A DNA stretch of 64,000 nucleotides from RGIG5612 sp050944475. Its GTDB lineage: Bacteria > Bacillota > Clostridia > Lachnospirales > Lachnospiraceae. The notes below the pieces were generated by a model. That model saw only the letters and a program-made list of their open reading frames with translations, searched no databases and was not told where the DNA came from. The stretch spans positions 124,001 through 188,000 of the forward strand of contig JBMNRD010000004.1 in assembly GCA_050944475.1 (NCBI GenBank), written 5' to 3'. Position numbers and translations under genes: made by a program. Below, one piece after another: positions 26,010-34,974 of this stretch; the first letter of the stretch is position 1, and each line of letters opens with the position of its first letter.

Positions 26010-26039
26010 AAGGGGTGTCTCCCTGAGAAACACCCCTTT
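26010..26039 (-). terminator. Hairpin after GH18 gene
   Basis: AAGGGGTGT and ACACCCCTT form a nine-pair stem in the gap between the GH18 gene and aroF. The following T-run on the minus strand is weak (GAAGTTTAAAAA), so it is a probable rather than certain terminator. A second hairpin GATAAGC-gaaag-GCTTATC lies at 26056-26074. Confidence 0.55.
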
Positions 26040-26081
26040 GTTGATGCATCTTGCAGATAAGCGAAAGGCTTATCGCGGCTG

Positions 26082-27854
26082 TCAATAGGCGGCAATGTGC
26101 TCCCAGACTGTGGACCTTTCCTGGCCAAGCTGCCAGAACGCGACTCCGCCCAGATTATACTGCTTCACCGTATTCAGCTTTTCTCTGATAGAGTCCGCGC
26201 TTTCAAGCCATGCGTCGACGGTTTCGTTTCCATAATCGTAATGAGCATAGTCCAATCCGTCCTCAGCATTCCACTGTGCGGTCACATTCATCTGTTCCAG
26301 AAGTTCCCATGCCTTAGACATGGAATATTCTTTTCTGCTGTACTTCGGCTTATTTGAATCCCCGTTATTGTCAGCATCGTCAGTGCTGACAGTATTGTCA
26401 GTGAACCAGAACCTTGAATAGAAGGGCAGGGCGGCAATCAGCTTTTCGGAAGCAACCTTGGAGGTTGAAAGGTCCATTGATTTCCTTACAAAGGGCAGTG
26501 ATGAATTGGGGCCGATTTTTCCGCTTCCGACATAGTCATCATAGACCATGATGATTACGTAGTCACATATCCTCCCCTGCTCCTCAATATGGTAGCAGGC
26601 ATTGAATTCGTAAGGCGTATAGTTATCAACCGTCAGGTAAAGGCTTTCCTTTCGGCATTCTACAGACAGCTCCCTGATAAACTGTATGAAATCATCTCCA
26701 TATTCAGCCATTATCCGCTCAAAGTCCACGTTAACGCCGTCTATATCCTTCTCCTTCATATCGGCAATAAGGGTTTTTACCATCTCCCGCCTTACGGAGG
26801 TATGTGTAAGCGCCTGCTCCACGAAATCATAATCCTCATCACTGAACAATGCCCAGACAAGATACCCGTCCTGATGTGCCTGCCGGACGATTTCAGCATC
26901 CGAAAGCATAGTTATCTTGCCCTGTCCGTCCTTTAAAAAATACCATGTGGGACTGTAAACATTCAATATTCCGTCGGCATCCCTCGTGTATTCATTGTAA
27001 CGGTCATTCGCATCGGCAACAAACACTCCCGCCCAGCCAAGCTTGACGGTTTCTCCCATATTCAGGGAAGTATATTCGGGTTCGTCGTAGTCACTGACAA
27101 CAACTTCGGTGTACTTATCTTTAACGGCCGAGGTTGCCACGTATCCGACCCAGCCTTCTGCGCTCACAACCTCAAGCCAGTCGTCCAAGTCTTCGATAAC
27201 CTGCAGTTTGTCACCGCTTTTGATTGTTCCTACAACTCCTGACTTGATACCGCCCCTTTCCCTGATCCAGGTCTTCTTTTTGGCGTCAACAAATGTCTTT
27301 TCGCCGATTTTATGGGTAATCACCAACCTGGGCGGCTCTTCATATGTCTGATATTGTACACTGCTGAAAGCTTCAACAAATTTCACTGCCAAATAAATCT
27401 TGTCTTTCTTCTCAATCAGAATGACATAATCCGTTTCAACCCTCTGATCATCGATGGTATAGCTGCTCTGGTCCATCAGTACGGTAATATTCTGAAGAGC
27501 ATTGGTAAAAATCAGCATTTCTTCATTATCGTCAAAATAGAACCTTTCATCTATACGTGTCTTAACCAGCTCATGGCTGATATATATGGTGCCTTCATGG
27601 AGAAATGCCCTCTCGTTTAAGATTTCTTCCTCCAATACAATTGCCATCTCATTTTCGGCAGCTGCGTCTCTGCCCTGCAAGGGAGCTATCGTAAGATTGT
27701 AATATTTTTCCAGATCTGTAACTTCCTTGGACGGGGAGTATCTGCTGGCAAGGACAATCACTCCCACTATACCTGCAATCATTATCATTACCACTGCAAG
27801 AATCGCCCAGGGCTTGATGTGTCCGGTTTTCCTTCTTCGCCTACGTGTTGCCAT
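26082..27854 (-). CDS. Membrane-anchored GH18-type glycosidase with SH3 domain
   Basis: A 590-residue surface protein. Arg-rich residues 1-14 precede a signal-anchor segment (about 15-37). Residues about 45-190 resemble the beta-rich copper-amine-oxidase-N type domain, and 190-245 is a bacterial SH3 domain (WLEVVSAEGWVGYV). From about 290 to the end is a chitinase-II/GH18 barrel with the catalytic signature DGVNVDFE near 372-379. This layout is like spore and cell-wall hydrolases of the YaaH/SleL group. A role in peptidoglycan or spore cortex remodelling is inferred. A consensus promoter and GAGAGG lie upstream; it is monocistronic. Confidence 0.88.
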   Translation of the reverse strand: MATRRRRRKTGHIKPWAILAVVMIMIAGIVGVIVLASRYSPSKEVTDLEKYYNLTIAPLQGRDAAAENEMAIVLEEEILNERAFLHEGTIYISHELVKTRIDERFYFDDNEEMLIFTNALQNITVLMDQSSYTIDDQRVETDYVILIEKKDKIYLAVKFVEAFSSVQYQTYEEPPRLVITHKIGEKTFVDAKKKTWIRERGGIKSGVVGTIKSGDKLQVIEDLDDWLEVVSAEGWVGYVATSAVKDKYTEVVVSDYDEPEYTSLNMGETVKLGWAGVFVADANDRYNEYTRDADGILNVYSPTWYFLKDGQGKITMLSDAEIVRQAHQDGYLVWALFSDEDYDFVEQALTHTSVRREMVKTLIADMKEKDIDGVNVDFERIMAEYGDDFIQFIRELSVECRKESLYLTVDNYTPYEFNACYHIEEQGRICDYVIIMVYDDYVGSGKIGPNSSLPFVRKSMDLSTSKVASEKLIAALPFYSRFWFTDNTVSTDDADNNGDSNKPKYSRKEYSMSKAWELLEQMNVTAQWNAEDGLDYAHYDYGNETVDAWLESADSIREKLNTVKQYNLGGVAFWQLGQERSTVWEHIAAY

Positions 27855-27889
27855 AATAACCTCTCAAATTCTACATAAATTGACAAAGT

Positions 27890-27918
27890 ATTATATCACT
27901 GTTATTTCTATAAAGCAA
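27890..27918 (-). promoter_or_regulatory. Promoter of GH18 gene
   Basis: On the minus strand TTGCTT and TATAAT are spaced by 17 bases, about 36 nt upstream of the ATG. Confidence 0.65.
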
Positions 27919-27977
27919 TGGGATAAATCCGGTCAGAAATTCTCCTTCCTGTAAGGGGTCGCCGCTGAGACTTCCCT

Positions 27978-28208
27978 TCATTCGTTGCTTACTTTATTGA
28001 AATTGACTTCGCGAAGAACTCCCTTGTCATCCATGTGATAATCACACATGTAGCAGTCATCTTCCCTGAAAATACAGGTGGACGCAATGTGGACAGAATC
28101 GGTGAGTTGTCCGTTCAAAAGCAGTCTGGTCCCTCGGCGTGCAGCCCTGTCCAGCTCGTCCTGAAGTGACATGAATTCTATGAATCTGCGTTTTTCACTT
28201 TCTGTCAT
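27978..28208 (-). CDS. Small conserved-looking protein of unknown function
   Basis: 76 residues from the ATG at 28208, which follows AAAGGAGGG with ideal spacing; an upstream in-frame extension to 28271 lacks a ribosome binding site. The N-terminal half is a charged helix (ESEKRRFIEFMSLQDELDRA). The second half looks like a small beta domain with two cysteines close together (DDCYMCDYH) near 52-60. No family is recognised and the neighbours give no hint. Confidence 0.7.
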   Translation of the reverse strand: MTESEKRRFIEFMSLQDELDRAARRGTRLLLNGQLTDSVHIASTCIFREDDCYMCDYHMDDKGVLREVNFNKVSNE

Positions 28209-28422
28209 GGTGCCCTCCTTTCTGAAAAATTTACACAGAACAAGGCGGTGCGTCGTGATAATATTCTCCATGTCCTGCGCATTTCACATAAGAAATGAGT
28301 CTGAAAAATATAAAATAGGAAATCCGGATTCAGAAATCGAATCCATTTGAATGTAAAGAAAAAGTTGCCGCAAGATGCATCGGCCCGACTTCTTATGTAA
28401 GGAATATTATATTATTTATCTA

Positions 28423-28451
28423 TTGATTTTTCAAGCGTTTTAAAGTATTCT
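28423..28451 (+). promoter_or_regulatory. mecA promoter, predicts leaderless mRNA
   Basis: TTGATT and TATTCT are spaced by exactly 17 bases, and the -10 ends six bases before the mecA ATG (28458). This is the same geometry as at pgsA. Confidence 0.6.
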
Positions 28452-28457
28452 TTTTAT

Positions 28458-29210
28458 ATGAAAATAGAACTTATAAATGAAAACCAAATCAAATGCACCC
28501 TGAGCCGTTCCGACCTTGCATACCACCAGATTAAAATCAGCGAACTGGCCTATGGGACCGAAAAGACGAAAGCGCTCTTTCAAGATATGATGGATCAAGC
28601 CTTCAACGAATTCGGTTTCGAGGCAGGCGAATCCTTAATGATTGAGGCAATCCCGGTTTCCATGGACTGCATTATTCTGATGATTACCAACGTGGACGCC
28701 CCCGAGGAGCTCGACCAGCGCTTTTCAGGGTTATCTCGCGTGTCTGATTTTATCATATCCGAGGAAAACGGGGATGAAGAGGCGCTGGATGCGCTTATAG
28801 ACAACCTGTCTGATGACCGTTTTCTTGAAGACGGTCTCGGTCCCGCCCCTTCAAAGCCTGCGCGCCACGCAATGCCTTCAAAACCTGCGCGCAAGCCTCA
28901 AACTGTTCCCGCCGGCCCCCTTGAAAGGATTTTTTCCTTTGACAATCTGGAGACTGTAATTGACTTTGCTCACAAGAGCGCCTCCTCCTTCAAGGGGCGA
29001 AGCTCTCTTTATAAATCTCCTGAGGACGGCAGGTACTATATGGTTCTTACCGACTCGGCGCGTTCGGTAAATGTATTCGGGCGTATATGCAACTTGGCGT
29101 TGGAATATGGCTGCAAGGAACCTTCGGGTTTTGCCAGGAGCGCATTTATAAGCGAGCATTTTGATGTAATCATTGCTGAGGATGCACTCCAAAAACTTTC
29201 TGATGTTTAG
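28458..29210 (+). CDS. mecA: Adaptor protein MecA
   Basis: An adaptor that delivers substrates to the ClpCP protease; in Bacillus it targets ComK. The 250-residue protein has the N-terminal substrate-binding domain (MKIELINENQIKCTLSRSDL, about 1-80) and an acidic, Pro-rich linker (about 110-155, with SKPARH/SKPARK repeats). The C-terminal ClpC-binding domain (about 160-250) contains the conserved FDNLETVIDFA. No Shine-Dalgarno precedes the ATG. It lies 15 nt upstream of potA and may be co-transcribed with the polyamine transporter, an arrangement I cannot explain functionally. Confidence 0.92.
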   Translation: MKIELINENQIKCTLSRSDLAYHQIKISELAYGTEKTKALFQDMMDQAFNEFGFEAGESLMIEAIPVSMDCIILMITNVDAPEELDQRFSGLSRVSDFIISEENGDEEALDALIDNLSDDRFLEDGLGPAPSKPARHAMPSKPARKPQTVPAGPLERIFSFDNLETVIDFAHKSASSFKGRSSLYKSPEDGRYYMVLTDSARSVNVFGRICNLALEYGCKEPSGFARSAFISEHFDVIIAEDALQKLSDV

Positions 29211-29225
29211 CGGAGGGCAAAACTA

Positions 29226-30344
29226 TTGTGTGCATTAATTTCCCTTAGGAATCTTGTGATGGAGTTCGACGGCGTACGTGTGTTGGACTCCATCAATCTT
29301 GATATTGAAGATAAAAAGTTCATGACTCTGGTTGGGCCCTCCGGCTGTGGTAAAACCACAACTCTCAGGATAATAGCGGGCTTTCAAATCCCCACCGGCG
29401 GAGATATCCTTTTCAACGGAACCGATATCAGTAAAGTCCCTGCCTACAAGCGCCAGATTAACACCGTTTTTCAAAATTATGCACTTTTCCCCCATTTGGA
29501 TGTATATGACAACATCGCTTTCGGATTGAGGGTTGCAAAGCTTTCCGAGGCGGAGATTGACATGCGTGTTACGGAAATGCTTTCCTCCGTATCCCTTAAG
29601 GGCTTTGAAAACCGCAAGATTGCATCCCTGTCGGGCGGACAGCAACAGCGTGTTGCTGTGGCAAGAGCCCTTGTCAACCGCCCCAAAGTGCTGCTCCTTG
29701 ATGAGCCCTTAAGCGCCCTGGACCTTGCTTTGCGCAAGGACATGCAAAACGAGCTGAAGCGCATCCAGCAGGAGGTTGAAATTACCTTTGTATATGTAAC
29801 TCACGACCAGGAAGAGGCTTTGTCCATGTCTGATACCGTGGTCGTAATGGACTCCGGACGGATTCAACAGATAGGAACTCCCGAAAACATTTATAATGAG
29901 CCGGCCAATGCCTTTGTTGCCGACTTCGTGGGCGAATCCAATATCATTGACGGCATCATGATTCGTGACTTCCGGGTTAAGATATTTGACAGGGAATTTG
30001 ACTGTGTGGACAAGGGATTTGCTCCGAATGAGAATGTCGACGTGGTTATTCGGCCGGAGGATATAGACATTGCGCCTGCCGATTCCGGTCACCTGTGCGG
30101 CACAGTTACATCGGTAACCTTCAAGGGCGTCCACTATGATACAATTGTTGATTTCAAAGGCTTTAAGTGGCTTATTCAGACCACGGATTACTGCCCGGTC
30201 GGCTCATATATCGGCATCAAGCTGGATCCGGATAATATTCATGTAATGCGTAAGAGTGAATATTCCGGCCAGTTTGGAGATTATAGTTCATATTCCGTAG
30301 AATATGATGAAATGGCGGAATCCGAGGAATCACAGGAGGAGTAG
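29226..30344 (+). CDS. potA: Spermidine/putrescine ABC transporter ATPase
   Basis: The energy-coupling subunit of the PotABCD importer. The 372-residue protein has Walker A GPSGCGKTT near 37, signature LSGGQQQRVAVARAL near 137, Walker B LLLDEPLSALD and switch His (YVTHDQEEAL). A C-terminal TOBE-type regulatory domain (about 240-350) follows. The start is a TTG at 29226 with GGAGGG eight nt upstream; no ATG fits better. The C-terminal tail is acidic. It is followed three nt later by potB. Confidence 0.95.
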   Translation: MCALISLRNLVMEFDGVRVLDSINLDIEDKKFMTLVGPSGCGKTTTLRIIAGFQIPTGGDILFNGTDISKVPAYKRQINTVFQNYALFPHLDVYDNIAFGLRVAKLSEAEIDMRVTEMLSSVSLKGFENRKIASLSGGQQQRVAVARALVNRPKVLLLDEPLSALDLALRKDMQNELKRIQQEVEITFVYVTHDQEEALSMSDTVVVMDSGRIQQIGTPENIYNEPANAFVADFVGESNIIDGIMIRDFRVKIFDREFDCVDKGFAPNENVDVVIRPEDIDIAPADSGHLCGTVTSVTFKGVHYDTIVDFKGFKWLIQTTDYCPVGSYIGIKLDPDNIHVMRKSEYSGQFGDYSSYSVEYDEMAESEESQEE

Positions 30345-30347
30345 CCC

Positions 30348-31163
30348 ATGAAGCGTAAGACACCGGCAGCTCCTTATATCGCATGGATGCTGCTTTTTAC
30401 AATAATCCCCTTGGGAATCGTTTTTTATTTCACCTTTACCGAACAGGGAACGGGGAATTTTACTCTTGCCAATTTGGAGAGCATCCTGGACTACACCCCC
30501 ATTTTTCTCAGATCAATCTGGCTGAGTGTGGCTGCAACACTGCTGTGTCTGCTTATCGGATACCCCGTGGCATACTGCATTGCCCAGTGCAGGCCCCGTA
30601 CGCAGTCCATCCTGCAGATGCTCATTATGCTTCCCATGTGTATGAGTTTCCTGCTCAGGACCCTTGCCTGGGTGGCCATTCTCGAGGATACAGGCATTAT
30701 TAACAATCTGCTGCTTTCCCTCGGAATTACGCCTCTGCCGCTTATCAGAAACGGCGGTGCCGTTATTCTGGGCATGGTATATAATTATCTCCCGTACATG
30801 ATTCTGCCGCTTTATACAAGCATTATGAAAATTAACCCCCGGCTTATTGAGGCAGCCGAAGATTTGGGCTGCAACAAGTCTCAGGTTCTAAGGCGGGTGA
30901 CCCTGCCGCTGTCCCTTCCCGGGATTACCTCGGGCATCACAATGGTGTTTGTTCCTGCAGTATCCACATTTTACATTTCACAAAAGCTCGGTTCTCCGGG
31001 AACCGTAATGGTTGGTGACATCATAGAATCCCAGCTCAAGGGTGCCTACAATCCCAACCTGGGAGCGGCAATGTCACTGATATTGATGATTCTCATTTTC
31101 ATCTGTGTCGGAATTTCCAACCGTTTTACAAAATACGACGATACGGAGGGTTCCTTATCATGA
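30348..31163 (+). CDS. potB: Spermidine/putrescine ABC transporter permease B
   Basis: A 271-residue inner-membrane permease with six membrane segments. The EAA loop that contacts PotA is seen as EAAEDLGCNKSQVLRRVTLP near 166-185. GGAGGAG precedes the ATG. The stop overlaps potC by 4 nt. The pairing with potC and potD defines it as polyamine rather than another type 1 importer. Confidence 0.94.
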   Translation: MKRKTPAAPYIAWMLLFTIIPLGIVFYFTFTEQGTGNFTLANLESILDYTPIFLRSIWLSVAATLLCLLIGYPVAYCIAQCRPRTQSILQMLIMLPMCMSFLLRTLAWVAILEDTGIINNLLLSLGITPLPLIRNGGAVILGMVYNYLPYMILPLYTSIMKINPRLIEAAEDLGCNKSQVLRRVTLPLSLPGITSGITMVFVPAVSTFYISQKLGSPGTVMVGDIIESQLKGAYNPNLGAAMSLILMILIFICVGISNRFTKYDDTEGSLS

Positions 31164-31981
31164 GAAATGCCTCCAGGATTATTACCGTTTTGGTTTTTAT
31201 CTTCCTTTATATACCCATACTTGTACTTGTTGTTGCCTCATTTAACACGGGCACCGATCTGGCTGTTTTCAAGGGATTTACCTTCGGCCAATACAGAGAG
31301 CTTTTTGAGGATTCCTCCTTGCTCAAGCTTTTGCTTAATACTGTTATCATCGCATTGTCCTCTACCGCAATTGCTACCCTTTTAGGGACCATGGCTTCCG
31401 TGGGCATTTACAATATGCGCGGGAAAATGCGTTCTCTCGTAATGAGCATGACCAATATTCCATTGACAAATCCGGACATTGTCACAGGTGTTTCTCTTGC
31501 TCTGATGTTCGCCTTTACGGGGACCTTGCTGAAAATCAATTCCGTACTGGGTTTCGGAACTCTTCTTATTGCCCATGTAACCTTTAACCTGCCCTATGTA
31601 ATACTTAACGTCATTCCCAAGCTGCACCAAATGGACCCCAACCTGACCGAGGCCGCGCTGGACTTGGGATGTACCCCTCTCAAGGCATTCTTCAAGGTCA
31701 CCATCCATGAAATCATGCCGGGCATCGTTGCCGGGGCCATCATGAGCCTGACAATGTCTCTGGATGATTTTGTCATTTCCTATTTTGTCACGGGTGCCGG
31801 CTTTGTTACCCTGCCGGTGGAGATATACAATTATGTAAAAAAGCCTATTCCTCCAAGACTTTATGCACTGTTCACCCTGATGTTTGCGGTCATTCTTATT
31901 CTGATGACAGCTATGAACGTCATCCAGGCCTCGGATCGCAAAAAGACCCGGCGTATCCTTGAGGAAGAGGTGCCGCAATGA
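31160..31981 (+). CDS. potC: Spermidine/putrescine ABC transporter permease C
   Basis: The second permease, 273 residues with six membrane segments. Its EAA loop is EAALDLGCTPLKAFFKVTI near 158-176. The conserved SLDDFVISYFVTG segment typical of PotC follows. The start overlaps potB by 4 nt and the stop overlaps potD by 4 nt, so the three are translationally coupled. Confidence 0.95.
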   Translation: MRNASRIITVLVFIFLYIPILVLVVASFNTGTDLAVFKGFTFGQYRELFEDSSLLKLLLNTVIIALSSTAIATLLGTMASVGIYNMRGKMRSLVMSMTNIPLTNPDIVTGVSLALMFAFTGTLLKINSVLGFGTLLIAHVTFNLPYVILNVIPKLHQMDPNLTEAALDLGCTPLKAFFKVTIHEIMPGIVAGAIMSLTMSLDDFVISYFVTGAGFVTLPVEIYNYVKKPIPPRLYALFTLMFAVILILMTAMNVIQASDRKKTRRILEEEVPQ

Positions 31982-33171
31982 AGAAAATTGCTCTGTTTCT
32001 AACGGTTTTCATATTTGCGGCAATGTTTCTCCCGTCGGATGTGAAGGCTGCGAAGACCGTCACCATTACGGTCTACAACTGGGGACAGTATATTGCGGAC
32101 GGGACCGACGACTGCGCGGACATCATTAAGCTTTTTGAAGAGGCCTATCCCGATATCAAGGTCAATTATCTGACCTTTGACAGCAATGAGACCATGTACA
32201 CGAAGCTGAAAACCGGCGGCGACTCATATGATGTCATTGTTCCTTCGGACTACATGGTGGAAAAACTGATTGAAGAGGATATGCTGCTGGAGTTGAACTT
32301 TGACAATATTCCCAATTATGAATATGTTGACGACAACTTCAAATATCTTCCCTATGATCCTGAAAATAAGTACTCCGTACCGTATACCTGGGGGCATGTG
32401 GGGCTTATTTACAATTCAAAGTATGTCAATGAGGAGGATGCCACCGGCTGGGAGCTGATGTGGAATCCCACATATGCCGGCAAAATTCTCATGTTTGATA
32501 ACTGCCGGGACGCCTTTGCCATCGGAGAATCCCTTCTGGGCTACAGTCTTAATACCGAGGACCCCGATGAACTGGCCGCCGTTGCCGCCAAGCTGGATGA
32601 ACAAAAATATCTCATCCAAAGTTATGTAATGGATCAGATTTTTGAACGGATGGAGAGAGAGGAGGCATGGATTGCCCCTTATTACGCGGGGGACTTCTTA
32701 ACCATGTATGAGGAAAACGATGCTCTCCGCTTTCTTACTCCCGATCAAGGATTTAATGTTTTTACAGACGCCCTTTGCATACCGAAAAGCGCACGGCATA
32801 AAGAAGAGGCGGAGTGTTTCATAAACTTTTTGTGCGAACCGGAAATTTCCGGGCTGAACATGGACTATATTTGTTATTCCTCTCCCATTTCGGCCGCCAA
32901 GGAATATATGGACGAAGAGTTGGCCTCCAGTGAGATAATTTATCCCCCTGAAGATCTCCTGTCCAAGGGGGAAGCCTTTTTTGCGCTTTCCATGGAAGGA
33001 ACTCAACTGATGAACCGCCTTTGGCTGGATGTAAAGGCCGGCGATGACATGCTTGCCTCTTATTTGTGGATTACCGGCGGTGCAATTGTCTTTGTAATAG
33101 CCCTGTGGCTTTTCTTCAAAATCCGGCGCGCCCGCCGGATTGCACGGAGATGTACCCATTTGCCGGATTAA
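31978..33171 (+). CDS. potD: Polyamine-binding protein with C-terminal membrane anchor
   Basis: The extracellular substrate-binding subunit, 397 residues. It begins with a signal peptide (about 1-24, ending DVKAAK) that has no lipobox Cys. The mature domain starts with the family motif VYNWGQYIADG and has the polyamine-binding Trp and Asp region PYTWGHVGLIYNS. Unlike usual Gram-positive PotD lipoproteins, it ends in a membrane segment (about 362-382, ITGGAIVFVIALWLFF) followed by RRARRIARR. It is therefore probably held at the membrane by its C-terminus. Last gene of the potABCD operon. Confidence 0.94.
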   Translation: MKKIALFLTVFIFAAMFLPSDVKAAKTVTITVYNWGQYIADGTDDCADIIKLFEEAYPDIKVNYLTFDSNETMYTKLKTGGDSYDVIVPSDYMVEKLIEEDMLLELNFDNIPNYEYVDDNFKYLPYDPENKYSVPYTWGHVGLIYNSKYVNEEDATGWELMWNPTYAGKILMFDNCRDAFAIGESLLGYSLNTEDPDELAAVAAKLDEQKYLIQSYVMDQIFERMEREEAWIAPYYAGDFLTMYEENDALRFLTPDQGFNVFTDALCIPKSARHKEEAECFINFLCEPEISGLNMDYICYSSPISAAKEYMDEELASSEIIYPPEDLLSKGEAFFALSMEGTQLMNRLWLDVKAGDDMLASYLWITGGAIVFVIALWLFFKIRRARRIARRCTHLPD

Positions 33172-33266
33172 AAGTGAAATAGCTGCGCACCGTTCCCGGA
33201 AAGGCAGATGCAGTTTCGCAGTGTAATGCCCGTCCTCGGAAACTGCAGCACCTCATTGAGAAGTTT

Positions 33267-33905
33267 TCAGTCTTCCGCCTCCGGATTAGGCTCCATATAA
33301 TATATTGCGGAATGCTCAATGAAAAAAACCGAAAGAACAAAAACAACCGTAGCGGCCAGCAGCAGCAGGTCCAAGATAAACAGACCTGCTGTTTCTTTTT
33401 TTATGATTCCGTATACGATACGTATTATGAATGTACAGCCGCTGAAAAGAATTGCGAGCTTCAGTGCCAGACGGTAGTGCTTAACTCCCAGCCTGTATTG
33501 TCTTACAGTCATCCGTGCCGGCGCGAATGTAAAGTAAAACAGCCCGTAAACCGTCCAGGCAAAGGAAAGCAGACTCAAACCCTGTGCCAGGGCCATATAC
33601 CAGAGCCGATTTATATCCGCATCCCTTACCGCCGCAAATATGAAAAGGGTGATTGCCGCAATCATGGCAGCCCAAGATAAAATACATTTCAGGGTAAACC
33701 TCTTTACCTGCCTGACGTAATACTCCGCCACATATTTTCGCACCGCTCCCCGGCGCTTCTTTCCGGGAATCTCCACAACCTCTTCTATATACCCTTCAAA
33801 ATACCTTTCGTAGGCGCGGCTCGGAGGGCGCACTTCACTTCCGGCAAGACCGCCTTTTTTGTAGCTTTCCTTTAAATCGGTTTTAAGATTTTCCTGTTGT
33901 CCCAT
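33267..33905 (-). CDS. Four-segment membrane protein of unknown function
   Basis: 212 residues from the ATG at 33905; 35 codons upstream are open but not convincing, and the ribosome binding site is weak (GCGAGA). A polar Lys/Glu-rich N-terminus (about 1-85) precedes four membrane segments at roughly 95-115, 122-148, 160-180 and 185-208. No family is recognised. It lies between the convergent potD end and the terminator of the opp operon and appears monocistronic. Confidence 0.75.
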   Translation of the reverse strand: MGQQENLKTDLKESYKKGGLAGSEVRPPSRAYERYFEGYIEEVVEIPGKKRRGAVRKYVAEYYVRQVKRFTLKCILSWAAMIAAITLFIFAAVRDADINRLWYMALAQGLSLLSFAWTVYGLFYFTFAPARMTVRQYRLGVKHYRLALKLAILFSGCTFIIRIVYGIIKKETAGLFILDLLLLAATVVFVLSVFFIEHSAIYYMEPNPEAED

Positions 33906-33972
33906 TTTCTCGCGCCGTTTTATTGTTTTGTTTATTCTATTCCATACAATATATCCTTTGCAAGGATTTAGA

Positions 33973-34008
33973 CAAAAAATACGGGCTATCCCATACAGGA
34001 TAACCCGC
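33973..34008 (-). terminator. Terminator of opp operon
   Basis: On the minus strand GCGGGTTATCC-tgtatg-GGATAGCCCGT is followed by ATTTTTTG, 15 nt after the oppF stop. Confidence 0.88.
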
Positions 34009-34022
34009 ATTCAGAAGAGTTT

Positions 34023-34973
34023 TTAGCCGATCTCTTTTATTCTGCAGCAGGATACAAAATGCTCTGAAGATATTTCCTGCAATATCTGTGGCTGCTCGCA
34101 GTCTTCAGTGGCATACGGACATCTCGGCGCAAAGCGGCAGCCCGGAGCGGGATTGATTGCCGTGGTGATTTCCCCCTTTAATTCAACCCTTTGCACCGGC
34201 TTGAAAATATCCGTGGACGGGATCGCCGAAAGCAGGGCTCTGGTGTAGGGATGCATCGGATTTTGGAAAAGTTCCTTGGAAGGACTCTTCTCAACCAGCT
34301 GTCCCAAATACATCACGCATATGCTGTCTGAAATGTGTCTTACAACCGACAGGTCGTGCGTTACAAACATATACGACATGCCGTTCCGATCCTGCAGATC
34401 CATCAGAAGGTTCAGCACCTGGGCCTGAATACTTACATCCAGCGCCGAAACCGGCTCGTCGCATACGATGAATTCCGGATTCAATGCGAGTGCCCTGGCA
34501 ACACCTACACGCTGCCGGCGCCCTCCGTCCAGTTCGTGCGGATAAGACAGCCTCAGGCGCTCATCTATGCCTACAAGCTCCATCAGGCGGTTTGCCTCGG
34601 ACTGAATCTCTTTTCCGGATAACCTGCCTGCAATTGCAAGGGGTTCTTTGATGGTGCTGTCAATACGCTTTCGCGGGTCAAGAGAGGAATATGGATCCTG
34701 AAAAATAATCTGCACTTTTTCCCTGAACTTGCGCAGCTCGCGCCCCCTTACATGGGTAACGTCCTTTCCGTTCATGAGCACCTGACCGCCTGTAGGCTCC
34801 AAAAGGTGGATTATTGTTCTGCCAAGGGTCGACTTGCCGCAGCCCGACTCTCCGACTACTCCCACCGTTTCGCCTTTATTTATAACAAAGGAAACATCAT
34901 CCACCGCATGAACATAACCGCCCGGAGTCTTGAAATACTTTTTCAGATTTTTTACTTCAATCAACGGCGCCAT
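34023..34973 (-). CDS. oppF: Oligopeptide/dipeptide ABC transporter ATPase F
   Basis: One of the two ATPases of the peptide importer, 316 residues. Walker A is GESGCGKST near 39 and Walker B is FIVCDEPVSALD. The C-terminal oligopeptide/dipeptide transporter extension has four cysteines (CRFAPRCPYATEDC). The ABC signature reads LDGGRRQRVG instead of LSGGxxQR, so Asp replaces the usual Ser. This substitution is known in some Opp/DppF subfamilies and need not abolish function. The gene is separated from oppD by one nt. Confidence 0.95.
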   Translation of the reverse strand: MAPLIEVKNLKKYFKTPGGYVHAVDDVSFVINKGETVGVVGESGCGKSTLGRTIIHLLEPTGGQVLMNGKDVTHVRGRELRKFREKVQIIFQDPYSSLDPRKRIDSTIKEPLAIAGRLSGKEIQSEANRLMELVGIDERLRLSYPHELDGGRRQRVGVARALALNPEFIVCDEPVSALDVSIQAQVLNLLMDLQDRNGMSYMFVTHDLSVVRHISDSICVMYLGQLVEKSPSKELFQNPMHPYTRALLSAIPSTDIFKPVQRVELKGEITTAINPAPGCRFAPRCPYATEDCEQPQILQEISSEHFVSCCRIKEIG

Positions 34974-34974
34974 G

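Noticed and set aside
25930..26081. T-box or aromatic amino acid leader before aroF
   Set aside because: The region contains simple hairpins that fit the end of the GH18 gene; no T-box sequence or specifier loop is seen.
34500..34535. Possible defective OppF because the signature reads LDGG
   Set aside because: The Asp variant occurs in some peptide-importer ATPases and all other motifs are intact, so it is probably functional.
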